Positions 9,895 to 18,092 of a stretch of 64,000 nt of DNA are shown piece by piece. The stretch is taken from positions 248,001-312,000 of the forward strand of contig NZ_JACIBK010000005.1 of the NCBI RefSeq assembly GCF_014195325.1, in the 5' to 3' direction. Numbering within the stretch: position 1 is the first letter of the stretch; each line of letters starts with the position of its first letter. The notes below the pieces were generated by a model, which was given only the letters and a program-made list of their open reading frames with translations, did no database searches and was not told where the DNA came from. A program made the position numbers and the translations under genes. This DNA comes from Rhizobium sp. BK650 (GTDB taxonomy: Bacteria > Pseudomonadota > Alphaproteobacteria > Rhizobiales > Rhizobiaceae).

Positions 9895-10989
9895 ATGACC
9901 GAAGTCGCCTGGAATCCGCTCTATGGTGTCCCAGTCTATCCGGCAGAACGCTACGCCAGTCTCGCCCACCGCATCGGCAGGCTCCTGCGCACGGATAACG
10001 ACGTTCTGCTGGTGCAGGCGGAGGCCGTAGTGGCGCTCGAGGCCGTTGCGACCAGCCTTGCACGACCAGGCCTTTCGGCGCTGAACGTGGTCACGAGCCC
10101 CTATGGCAGCTGGTTTGGACAATGGTTGCGGCGCGGTGGCGCCAACGTCATCGATATTGTCGCTCAGCCAGGCCGGCCGATCGAGGCCGTGGCGGTCGCC
10201 GTCGCGTTGGATGCCAATCCCAATGTCCGCGCGCTGGCGCTCGTCCATGCGGAATCGGCAAGCGGTATTCTCAATCCGCTGCCCGAGATCATTGCTCTCG
10301 CAAAGGCGCGCGGCATTGTCACGATAGTCGACGCCGTTGCCTCCGTCGGCGGCCATCCGCTCGAAGTCGATGCGCTGGGCATCGACATCGCCGTGATCGG
10401 CCCACAGAAAGCGCTCGGCGGACCGGCCGGCGTTTCCGCTCTGTCAGTCGGCCAGAATGCCTGGGAGCTGATCCTCCATGACGATGCTCCCCATAATTCC
10501 ATCCTGGCGCTGGCTGATCTGAAGACCTGGGCGGATGCCGGTCGCGACGCCTTGCCGGGAACGCCGGCGCCGCTGGAACTTTTTGCGCTGGAAGCTGCCC
10601 TCGACCGCGTCGAGGCAGAAGGCCTCGGACAGGTCCTCGCTCGCCATGAGAAAGCCGCTTTTGCAAGTCGGGCCGGCCTTACAGCGCTGGGCGCTAATCT
10701 TTGGGTGCCGGCCGAGCAGGGATCGAACCTTGTGACGACGGTGTCCCTACCGTCGGGAATGGAAGCCACGCCTATCATTGGCTTTGCAGCAAGGCTGGGC
10801 GTCGAATTCACACCCGGTGTGGGGACAGGTTCATCTCATCTCGTGCGTATCAACCACACAGGTGCGCGGGCGACCTTCCAAGCCGTGCTCGCAAATATCG
10901 TGGCCTATGGCGCTGCACTTCGCCAAGCCGGTCTCCCGGCCGATATAGGCACCGCATCGGAAGCGGTCGCGAATGCGTACAGCGACTGA
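9895..10989 (+). CDS. Class V aminotransferase (alanine/serine-glyoxylate aminotransferase-like)
   Basis: A 364-residue PLP enzyme of fold type I. The Schiff-base lysine is probably Lys172 in the motif GPQKALGGPAG; Asp146 (TIVDAVAS) should hold the pyridine nitrogen, and HAESASG at 118-124 matches the substrate/PLP loop. Class V members of this branch transfer amino groups from alanine, serine or pyridoxamine to glyoxylate or pyruvate, or act as lyases. An AAGGAG site fixes the ATG at 9895. As the last gene of the operon it may process the amine released from the imported compound. The exact reaction is unknown. Confidence 0.88.
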   Translation: MTEVAWNPLYGVPVYPAERYASLAHRIGRLLRTDNDVLLVQAEAVVALEAVATSLARPGLSALNVVTSPYGSWFGQWLRRGGANVIDIVAQPGRPIEAVAVAVALDANPNVRALALVHAESASGILNPLPEIIALAKARGIVTIVDAVASVGGHPLEVDALGIDIAVIGPQKALGGPAGVSALSVGQNAWELILHDDAPHNSILALADLKTWADAGRDALPGTPAPLELFALEAALDRVEAEGLGQVLARHEKAAFASRAGLTALGANLWVPAEQGSNLVTTVSLPSGMEATPIIGFAARLGVEFTPGVGTGSSHLVRINHTGARATFQAVLANIVAYGAALRQAGLPADIGTASEAVANAYSD

Positions 10990-10992
10990 CCG

Positions 10993-11160
10993 TCAATACC
11001 AGGAGAGCGGGGTGGGCTGCCAGAAGAAGAGTTCTTCCTCGCGCAGGCTGCGCAAGCGGCTTTCAGCGTCTGCCACCGTGGCGGCGGTGGGTATCTCGAA
11101 AGCTCGTTGCGCGTCGCCTCGGAAAAGCTTCGCAAGGAATGTTCTGAATGCCGTAAACAT
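10993..11160 (-). CDS. Small basic protein of unknown function (55 aa)
   Basis: A short gene whose ATG at 11160 follows a perfect Shine-Dalgarno (AGGAGGTG, five bases before the start), which is the main reason to believe it. The product begins with an amphipathic or hydrophobic helix (MFTAFRTFLAKLFRG) and ends with a charged helix and FFWQPTPLSWY. Small proteins of this build, often DUF-named, are common in rhizobia, but I do not recognise a family here. It converges with the aminotransferase gene, the stops being three bases apart. Function unknown. Confidence 0.6.
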   Translation of the reverse strand: MFTAFRTFLAKLFRGDAQRAFEIPTAATVADAESRLRSLREEELFFWQPTPLSWY

Positions 11161-11395
11161 ACGCCACCTCCTAGAGAACCTCGGTGGTGATCTTCGCATG
11201 GTTCTGCCGGTCGCGATACATTGTCTACAAAACTACTATTCTAATTTCCTGACCTGCCCGGCATGATGATACCCCGGCGGGAATAGCTGATGAAAAAGCG
11301 CTCTTCTTATGGAGGCGCCAATCTATCGCCGGCCCCTTGAGAATCGAGGCTTTCCGATGCACGAAGGCACCGAAGACGATGACGAGGAAGACGAA

Positions 11396-12250
11396 ATGGC
11401 TGATGCGAGAGGGCTTCGGATAGAGTTTGAGGGTCATCCGACCCTACTGAAATGGCACCGTCTGCGTCGACGCATGGCCGACCCGCTATTTTCGGCTGAG
11501 GTGATGGCGGAAGGCTTCAGGGCTGGCGCCTCGATGGAACTCGACCTTCGGGTCCGCGCCGACGGCGGTTTTGTCGTGCTGCATGACAAGGAGCTGGAAG
11601 GCGAGACGTCCGGACACGGCATAATTGCAGAAAAGAGCCTTTCGGATCTGCGCGACCTGCGCATGAAGGAGGGCAATCGTCCCCTGCTTACCAGCGAAGA
11701 TCTGGCCGCGATGCTGCAATCAGCCCATCCGAATGCGCTGCTGCAGTTCGACATGAAGGATGATTACGGTGTGATCGGCGAAAAAGGGATTGCCCATCTC
11801 GCTGAACACCTGCAGCAAATTTCCGCCTCCGTCATCGTCAGTGGCGCAAGCCTGGAGCTGATCCTGGCCGTCAAGGAGAAGCTGCCGCATCTGCGGCGCG
11901 GCATCGACCCCACCGACAAGCTCGACGATATCTGTAGGGCTGGGGACTGGAATGCGGCCGAAAAGGAGTTGCTGGCCGATCTGCGCGGTCCGACCGAACC
12001 GGAAACCATCTATCTCAACTGGCAGATGTTGCTCGATGCTGCCAAGGCAGACCTCGATATGATCGCGCTGTGCCACAGCGAGGGCAAGCGGGTCGATGCC
12101 TGGACCTTCACGCTGAAGGACCCCGATAGCGGTTTTACCGATGCCGAATGGGGAAATTTCTCAGCTCTGATGGCGTTGAAGCCCGATCAAGTCACCACGG
12201 ATGAAGCCCCGGCCACCGAGCGGGCATGGTTGAAGCGTATGGCGAGCTGA
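11396..12250 (+). CDS. Glycerophosphodiester phosphodiesterase-family protein (divergent)
   Basis: A 284-residue protein with the metal and catalytic pattern of GDPD enzymes: His21-Arg22, Glu48 and Asp50 (MELDL), and His63-Asp64 (VVLHDKEL). The HRG-x-ENT signature is altered (HRLRRRM, no ENT), so this is a divergent member. The start at 11396 is preceded by GAGGA seven bases away; an upstream in-frame ATG at 11309 would add an acidic tail (EDDDEEDE) that looks like translated leader. It ends exactly where the convergent IMPase-family gene ends, and a canonical GDPD lies at 14063-14830 on the other strand, so both probably belong to one phosphodiester pathway. Confidence 0.82.
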   Translation: MADARGLRIEFEGHPTLLKWHRLRRRMADPLFSAEVMAEGFRAGASMELDLRVRADGGFVVLHDKELEGETSGHGIIAEKSLSDLRDLRMKEGNRPLLTSEDLAAMLQSAHPNALLQFDMKDDYGVIGEKGIAHLAEHLQQISASVIVSGASLELILAVKEKLPHLRRGIDPTDKLDDICRAGDWNAAEKELLADLRGPTEPETIYLNWQMLLDAAKADLDMIALCHSEGKRVDAWTFTLKDPDSGFTDAEWGNFSALMALKPDQVTTDEAPATERAWLKRMAS

Positions 12251-13066
12251 TCAGCCTGCCAAACCCTCGAATTCGATAAGGAAGGCGAATTCCTCGGCAA
12301 GGCCCGGTGAGTGAGCGATGATGGGGCCGCCATCTTCGAGCAGCGTGTCGACAGGCGGGATGGTGACCTTGGCACCCGCCTCGGCGGCGATCAGGGCGCC
12401 GGCCAGCATATCCCAGGCGTTAAGATGCCGCTCGTAGAAGAGGTCGGAAACGCCTTCGGCCACACGGACGAGATCGATTGCCGCTGCCCCCATGCGGCGA
12501 TAATCCATGCCGCGTTCGTATAATCGCTTCGACAGTGCCGCATAGTCGTCAAAACTCGTCTTGCGCGAATGGCCGAGAATGACGATCGCATTTGCGGGAT
12601 CGGTCGTTGGAGCGGCCTGAATCGGCTGGCTCTCCTTAAATGCACCATTGCCGCGGATTGCGGAAAAGACCTGATCGTTGGCCGCGTCATAGACCACGCC
12701 GATCTCCACCTTGCCATCGACGACGAAGGCGATGGAGACGCCCCAGTGGCGAAAGCCCCTGATGTAATTTGTCGTTCCGTCGATGGGATCGACGACCCAG
12801 GTACCGGCGGAGCCGGACCGCCCGCCGGTTTCCTCGCCCATAAACGTATCATCAGGAAAGCGCGCCAGCAGCCCTTCTCGGATTGCCTGTTCTGCCCGCC
12901 TATCCGCGACGGTGACGAAGTCCTGCAATCCCTTGTTTTCGACGTGCAGGGTGCCTGCGTTTCCTTCACGCCTGAAGCGTGCGGCTTCGCGTCCAACCTG
13001 GCGGGCCACGTCGATTGCGACCACCGCCCGTGCGGTCAGGGCAGAGGCATCGAATACGGAATTCAT
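12251..13066 (-). CDS. Inositol monophosphatase-family phosphatase
   Basis: A 271-residue Mg-dependent sugar phosphatase. It shows the family metal site FVTVADRR (50-57), GEE (77-79), VVDPIDGTTNY (91-101) and a C-terminal LNAWDMLAG. The family hydrolyses inositol-1-phosphate, and some members act on fructose-1,6-bisphosphate, histidinol phosphate or PAP. Its ATG shares one base with the stop of the upstream LacI gene (TGATG), placing it last in a seven-gene operon. Next to a GDPD and an importer, dephosphorylation of an inositol phosphate or sugar phosphate released from a diester is the simplest role. Confidence 0.9.
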   Translation of the reverse strand: MNSVFDASALTARAVVAIDVARQVGREAARFRREGNAGTLHVENKGLQDFVTVADRRAEQAIREGLLARFPDDTFMGEETGGRSGSAGTWVVDPIDGTTNYIRGFRHWGVSIAFVVDGKVEIGVVYDAANDQVFSAIRGNGAFKESQPIQAAPTTDPANAIVILGHSRKTSFDDYAALSKRLYERGMDYRRMGAAAIDLVRVAEGVSDLFYERHLNAWDMLAGALIAAEAGAKVTIPPVDTLLEDGGPIIAHSPGLAEEFAFLIEFEGLAG

Positions 13067-14073
13067 CAAGCAGTCCTTCTCTTAATCAGCGTCACAGGGG
13101 TGAATTCCACGCGGGCCGTCATCTCCGGCTTGGCCATCCTGGTCATCAGCAGATCGGCCGTTTGTTCGGCCTGTAGGTCGCAGGGCTGGCGGATGGTGGT
13201 GAGGTCGTAGGCCGCCCAGCCTGCCTGGGGAATGTCGTCATGGCCGATGATGCGCAACGGCGCCTGATCCTCACGACCAAGCCGCTGCATGATGCGGTCG
13301 ATCACCCCGCAGGCCATATAGTCGTTGGCGCAGAAAAGACCGTCGATACCCCGCGAAACAAGGTCGGCGGCCGAATCATAGCCGTTGCGATAATCGTTGA
13401 TCTTCACCTCGATCATGCGCGGCTCGATGTCCAGCTCTCGGCAAGCCGCCATGAAGGCCTCACTGCGCCGCCTTGCAGTAAAGGAAATAGCGGGTGCCGC
13501 CATGACCGCCGGCGCCTTGGCGCCGTTTTCGATCAGATGCGTGGCGGCGAGATGGCCGGCCATGCGATCGTCGGAAATGATGCGATCGACGAATGGGATA
13601 TCGTTGCCCTTGTTGATCAGTACGATCGGCACGCCTTCGGCCGCGCATTGCTCGCAGATTTCCGTCGGCGGTGCGTCCGAGGTGACGATGACGCCGGAGA
13701 CGGCGTAATGCAGCAACTGACCGATGACCGTCGACGTGTCGGCTTCCTTCGAGGTCGGCAGCAGGATCGGACGGAAATTACGGGCAATCAGCACCCGCGC
13801 CAGATGCTCGATCTGCAGCGTACGGAACGGGTTGTCGAGACCGGCGGCGACAAGGCCGACGAGATCGGAGCGCTTGTTGGTGAGGCTGCGGGCGAGATAA
13901 TTCACCCGATAGCCGAGCTCCGTGGCAGCCTGATAGACTTTTTCGCGCGTCTTGGGGGAAACGCTGGCATCCGGCGTGAAGGCGCGCGAAACGGCGGCGC
14001 GTGAGACACCCGCTACGCGCGCCACGTCGAAGGACGTGACCTTTCTTGGTCCCTTGTTTTCCTTATCTGCCAT
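13066..14073 (-). CDS. LacI-family transcriptional regulator (local regulator of the phosphodiester operon)
   Basis: A 335-residue repressor with an N-terminal helix-turn-helix (VTSFDVARVAGVSRAAVSRAF, about 12-32) and a periplasmic-binding-protein-like ligand domain. The ATG at 14073 overlaps the end of the upstream GDPD gene; a GTG at 14082 is a possible alternative. Being inside the operon suggests autoregulation. Members sense sugars, nucleosides or sugar derivatives, so a ligand derived from the imported diester is plausible. A candidate operator with a central CG lies at 19574-19589 upstream of the first gene. Confidence 0.92.
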   Translation of the reverse strand: MADKENKGPRKVTSFDVARVAGVSRAAVSRAFTPDASVSPKTREKVYQAATELGYRVNYLARSLTNKRSDLVGLVAAGLDNPFRTLQIEHLARVLIARNFRPILLPTSKEADTSTVIGQLLHYAVSGVIVTSDAPPTEICEQCAAEGVPIVLINKGNDIPFVDRIISDDRMAGHLAATHLIENGAKAPAVMAAPAISFTARRRSEAFMAACRELDIEPRMIEVKINDYRNGYDSAADLVSRGIDGLFCANDYMACGVIDRIMQRLGREDQAPLRIIGHDDIPQAGWAAYDLTTIRQPCDLQAEQTADLLMTRMAKPEMTARVEFTPVTLIKRRTA

Positions 14074-14830
14074 GTCTTTCACCCCAAACGGCCGGGCGCA
14101 TCAGGTCTGGTAGATCGGTGCAGATACCGAGCACCGGAAGCTTCATGATGTCGGAAAGGATCGCCGGCCGTTCCTCGTGCCACAGCACGATCTCACGGCC
14201 TTCGCGGAAAGCCCGCTGCATCAGCTCTTCGCTTACGAGATCCTGCGGCCGTTCACCGGCCCGCTCCCAGCAGAGATGCAGGATATCGGCGCCCGCCTCG
14301 TCACCCGCCGCATGCGGATCATGTCCGACGCGGACCAGGACTGAGAGCGGGTAGTCGCAGCCGGCATCGCGCAGTTCGCGCACTTGCGCGGTATCGAAAG
14401 AACCGAGGCAGGCAAAGCGCTGGTTCTTTTCATTCAAGTGCTTCCAGCACAGAAGGCCCGTACCCGCCGCCTTCAGCTCGATATAGAGGCCTGTTTTGGT
14501 CCGCCGGCCGAGCGCAGCGACCGCTTCGAAGGTCGGAACATCGACGCCTTCAAGGACAGCAAGCTCGGCCGCCGTCATCTCGGAAATACGGCGGTTGATG
14601 CCGAAGACGCGCTCAAGATGATCGTCGTGGGAGACGACGACCACGCCGTCCTTGGTGAGCTGCGTATCGAGCTCCCACATTTCGGCGCCGAGCTCGGCGG
14701 CACGCTCAAAGGCGTCGAGTGTGTTTTCCCGCTCATGGCCACTGGCGCCGCGATGACCGATGCAGAAGGGCAGCGTTCCCTTGTTTGAAGGCCAACGATA
14801 GCGTTCGAAGAAAGATGAGAAATCACGCAT
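14063..14830 (-). CDS. Glycerophosphodiester phosphodiesterase (canonical)
   Basis: A 255-residue GDPD with the full signature: HRG at 26-28, ENT at 35-37, ELD at 53-55 and SHDDHL at 67-72. It hydrolyses glycerophosphodiesters to glycerol-3-phosphate and the free alcohol. No signal peptide is visible, so it should act in the cytoplasm on imported substrate. It starts three bases after the ATPase gene and overlaps the LacI gene start. The UgpB/A/E/C-Q arrangement of E. coli is the closest known logic; here a LacI gene and an IMPase-family gene are added. Confidence 0.94.
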   Translation of the reverse strand: MRDFSSFFERYRWPSNKGTLPFCIGHRGASGHERENTLDAFERAAELGAEMWELDTQLTKDGVVVVSHDDHLERVFGINRRISEMTAAELAVLEGVDVPTFEAVAALGRRTKTGLYIELKAAGTGLLCWKHLNEKNQRFACLGSFDTAQVRELRDAGCDYPLSVLVRVGHDPHAAGDEAGADILHLCWERAGERPQDLVSEELMQRAFREGREIVLWHEERPAILSDIMKLPVLGICTDLPDLMRPAVWGERHGR

Positions 14831-14833
14831 CGC

Positions 14834-15883
14834 TCAAAGCCTCCGGCCCTCTTCGTCAAAGACGAACACGCCCTTGCTGTCGATTGCCCACTTCACCTCG
14901 TCGCCGATGGCAATGTCGTTACGGACCGGCTGGATGGAACGCAGCAGCGAGCCGCCTTTGAGCTGCACGTCATAGAGGTTCTCTCGGCCCTGTGTTTCGG
15001 CGAAGGTGACCTTGCCGGCGACGGCAACGTCACCGGCGGGATTGAAATGTTCGGGACGCACGCCAAGCGTCAGCTTGGTGCCCTCGGCAGCCTCCACCGA
15101 TACCGGAACACGAATTTCGCTTTCGGGCATGGCAAAAGCGCCGTCCTTCATCACACCACGCAGGAAAGTGATCGGCGGATTTCCGAGGAAGCCGGCGACG
15201 AAAGAGGTCCGCGGGTCATTATACATCTCGGCCGGTGTGGCGATCTGCACGATCTCGCCATCCTTCATGATGGCGATGCGGTCGCACATGCTCATTGCCT
15301 CCACCTGATCGTGGGTCACGAGAATGGCAGTAATACCGGTCTCGCGCTGGATGCGGCGGATTTCCGAGCGCATTTCCAGGCGCAGCTTGGCGTCGAGATT
15401 GGCGAGCGGCTCGTCGAGCAGCAGCACGTCCGGCTTGCGGATCAGCGCGCGCGCCAGCGCCACACGTTGTTGCTGGCCGCCGGAGAGTTGAGCGGGCTTG
15501 CGGTCCATCAGCTTGCCGATCTGGACAAGGGCTGCGATGCGGTCGACCTCCTTACGGATCTCGGCTGCAACGACGCCCTTCACCTTCAAGGGAAAGCCGA
15601 TATTTTCGGCAACCGTCATGTGCGGATAGAGCGCATAGGACTGGAAGACGACGCCGACATTGCGGGACTGGCTCGGCAGATCGGTGACGTCGCGATCGCC
15701 GAAAAGGATGCGTCCTCCCGTCGGCCGGTGAATGCCGCAGACTGCAAAGAGCGTCGTCGATTTGCCGCAGCCCGATGGGCCGAGCAGCGCCAGCATCTCG
15801 CCGCTGCCGACTTCGAGTTGCATGTTCTCAATGACCTTGGTGGAGCCGAAGCTTTTCGAAAAATTGTCGAGGAGGATCCGCAT
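14834..15883 (-). CDS. ABC transporter ATP-binding protein, UgpC/MalK-like
   Basis: A 349-residue ATPase with Walker A GPSGCGKST at 35-43, signature LSGGQQQRV, Walker B LLLDEPLANLD and a C-terminal TOBE/regulatory part from about 240. The ATG at 15883 shares a base with the upstream permease stop (TGATG) and has GGAGGA just upstream. A longer open frame continues upstream to 16558 but only runs through the permease gene in another frame. It energises the importer encoded by the three genes before it. Confidence 0.94.
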   Translation of the reverse strand: MRILLDNFSKSFGSTKVIENMQLEVGSGEMLALLGPSGCGKSTTLFAVCGIHRPTGGRILFGDRDVTDLPSQSRNVGVVFQSYALYPHMTVAENIGFPLKVKGVVAAEIRKEVDRIAALVQIGKLMDRKPAQLSGGQQQRVALARALIRKPDVLLLDEPLANLDAKLRLEMRSEIRRIQRETGITAILVTHDQVEAMSMCDRIAIMKDGEIVQIATPAEMYNDPRTSFVAGFLGNPPITFLRGVMKDGAFAMPESEIRVPVSVEAAEGTKLTLGVRPEHFNPAGDVAVAGKVTFAETQGRENLYDVQLKGGSLLRSIQPVRNDIAIGDEVKWAIDSKGVFVFDEEGRRL

Positions 15884-16725
15884 CAGCCTTTGCTCCCGCC
15901 GCCGTAAATATTCATGAGGTATTTGTTGAAGAGTGCGTAAGCGATCAGAACTGGAACGAAGTAAAAAATGCCGACCGCCTTGAACATGTTGAAATCGTAA
16001 TTGTTGTCGTCGGCGAGAAAGCCCGCGAGATACACCGAAAGCACCTGCACTTCGTTGCCGGGCGCCAGCACCTGCGGCAGGATGAATTCGCCCCAGCCGG
16101 AGAGGAAGGAAAACAGGCCGAGTGCCATGATGCCAGGTTGGACCTGGGGCAACACCAGGCTGCGCCAGACACGAAAACGCGAGGCGCCGTCGACGACGCC
16201 GGCCATTTCGATTTCCCAGGGCACGGTGTCGTAGAAGCCCTTCATCAGCCAGATGCCAAGCGGCAGGTCGATCGCGGCCTTCACCAGGATGACGCCGATC
16301 AGTGAATTGTAGAGGCCGATCATCTGCAGCACGATGAAGATGGCGATGATCAGCGTTACCGACGGGAAGGCGTGGAGCACCATGACGCCGGCAAGGAAGA
16401 AGCCGCGCGCCGGCACGTTGAGCCGCGACAGCACGTAGCCTGCCATTGATGAAACGACGAGCACGAGACTGGTGGTACAGGCGGAAAAGAGCAGCGTATT
16501 CAGCGTTACCTGCCAGATGCTGGCCTTGCCCGCCGTCGTCTGCCATAAGAAGCGCCAATGATCGAGCGTGAAGCCGGAGGGCAGCAGCGCATCCGCTTGC
16601 TTGACCGTCACCGTGTCGAGGAAGAGGTAGACATACATCAGGAGCAGCGGCAGGCTGACGATAGTCAGTGCCGATATGACGGGCCAGCTGCGATAATTTG
16701 CCGATGGCTGCGATTGTTCGGCCAT
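15883..16725 (-). CDS. ABC transporter permease, UgpE/MalG-like
   Basis: A 280-residue inner membrane protein with six hydrophobic segments and the EAA coupling loop seen as EMAGVVDGASRFRVWRSLVLP. It is the second permease of a carbohydrate-type (CUT1) importer. The ATG at 16725 lies just after the previous stop (TGACCATG), so the two permeases are coupled. Length is normal. Confidence 0.93.
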   Translation of the reverse strand: MAEQSQPSANYRSWPVISALTIVSLPLLLMYVYLFLDTVTVKQADALLPSGFTLDHWRFLWQTTAGKASIWQVTLNTLLFSACTTSLVLVVSSMAGYVLSRLNVPARGFFLAGVMVLHAFPSVTLIIAIFIVLQMIGLYNSLIGVILVKAAIDLPLGIWLMKGFYDTVPWEIEMAGVVDGASRFRVWRSLVLPQVQPGIMALGLFSFLSGWGEFILPQVLAPGNEVQVLSVYLAGFLADDNNYDFNMFKAVGIFYFVPVLIAYALFNKYLMNIYGGGSKG

Positions 16726-16727
16726 GG

Positions 16728-18029
16728 TCAATCCTCGATCAGTGGCTTGGCGACAAGCGTGCCGTAGTTGAAGACGCGCAAATAAAGAAGCGACAGCGTC
16801 ACGCCGATGACGACCAGCACCAGCGCCATGGCCGCGCCCAGCCCGTATTCAAGATTGCCGGCATAATTCCGGAGCGCGGTGTGATAGGCGGCAAGCGCCC
16901 ACACCTCGGTCGAGTTGCCCGGCCCGCCATTGGTGGCAAGCAGGATTTCGTTGAAGGAAGCGAGCAGCGACAGCGTCTGGTAGCAGGTGACGAAGAGGAT
17001 CGGCCAGCGCATCTGCGGCAGGATGATGTAGCGGATCTGCTGCCAGCGCGACGCGCCGTCGACTTCGCTTGCATAAAACTGGCTCTTGGGAATGGCCTTC
17101 ATTGCCGAAGCGAAGACCAGCATGCCCATCGAGGCGCCGATGAAGCCATTGATCAGCACGACGAAGAACCAGGCATGATAGGCCGTGTCCAGCAGATAGT
17201 TCTTCGGGGGATAGCCGAACTTACCCATCAGCGCCGAGATGAAGCCGGTATCCCAGGCGAGCCATTTCCACATCATCACGTAGATGACGACCGGGGTGAT
17301 GCGCGGCAGCAGCCAGATGCCGCGGAAGATCGAGGCCGGCCTTGGCGGCATGTAATGCGTCCAGATCGCCAGCAGCAGTGCATAGCCGACGTTGAAGAGC
17401 GTCAAGACCAGTGCGACGTAGAGCGCTGTGTTCAAGAGCACATGCGCCATATCGGGCGAGCTCGCCAGGCGTGAGAAATTGTCGCTCGTCCAGGTCCAAC
17501 CGGTATAAGTGGCCTTGGCGACGGTTTCCTTTTGCTCCGGCGTCAGCTTCAGCCCCAGGCTATCCAGTGCTGAAAAGAGCTGTTGCTTGCTGTCGAAACG
17601 CGTGTTGAGGACGGAGCGGTTGAATTGTTCGGAAATCTGCTTGACGTCGCGCGTCGAAGGTCGCTCGGCAAGATCCTTTATCATGCGCTCGGCCTCGCGG
17701 CGTGTCGGGAAGACCTCACCGGCATGTTTGGCGCGCAATTCCTGGGCGATGCCGGGCGCAAGGCCGAGGCCTTCCACGGCCTTGAGGCCCGCCTCGTCGA
17801 TCGCATAGCGCGGCTCGGCTATTTCGGCGGCGATATCTGGCATCGCCGATTTTAGTGTGATCAGCGAATTGGGGGCGATCTGGTAGACACCGCCGGAAAT
17901 GCCGGTGGCGGTTGACATACTGGTCATCGAGAAGACCGCCGTCAGAACGACCGGCAGCAGGAAGAATAGGATGATCATGATCGCCGCAGGCGCGATCATC
18001 ACCAGTCCGAGCGTTCTGGACGATTTCAT
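16728..18029 (-). CDS. ABC transporter permease, UgpA/MalF-like, with a long periplasmic insertion
   Basis: A 433-residue permease, while typical UgpA/CUT1 permeases have about 290-320. After the first membrane helix (about 8-33) it has roughly 140 extra hydrophilic residues (about 34-175) before the second helix (starting near LLNTALYVALVL), an arrangement that recalls the P2 loop of MalF. The EAA loop appears as ASEVDGASRWQQIRYIILPQ near the C-terminus. GAGGAG seven bases before the ATG at 18029 fixes the start. The insertion probably faces the periplasm and may contact the binding protein. Confidence 0.92.
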   Translation of the reverse strand: MKSSRTLGLVMIAPAAIMIILFFLLPVVLTAVFSMTSMSTATGISGGVYQIAPNSLITLKSAMPDIAAEIAEPRYAIDEAGLKAVEGLGLAPGIAQELRAKHAGEVFPTRREAERMIKDLAERPSTRDVKQISEQFNRSVLNTRFDSKQQLFSALDSLGLKLTPEQKETVAKATYTGWTWTSDNFSRLASSPDMAHVLLNTALYVALVLTLFNVGYALLLAIWTHYMPPRPASIFRGIWLLPRITPVVIYVMMWKWLAWDTGFISALMGKFGYPPKNYLLDTAYHAWFFVVLINGFIGASMGMLVFASAMKAIPKSQFYASEVDGASRWQQIRYIILPQMRWPILFVTCYQTLSLLASFNEILLATNGGPGNSTEVWALAAYHTALRNYAGNLEYGLGAAMALVLVVIGVTLSLLYLRVFNYGTLVAKPLIED

Positions 18030-18092
18030 GGACGGCTCCTCGCGGGATCGACCGAGCGGCGGGATTGCCACCGCCCGGAAGAGTGCTCGCCC

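Noticed and set aside
14834-16558. A 574-codon frame that would extend the MalK-type ATPase upstream
   Set aside because: The first 220 codons only read through the permease gene out of frame. The ATPase has a good start and ribosome site at 15883.
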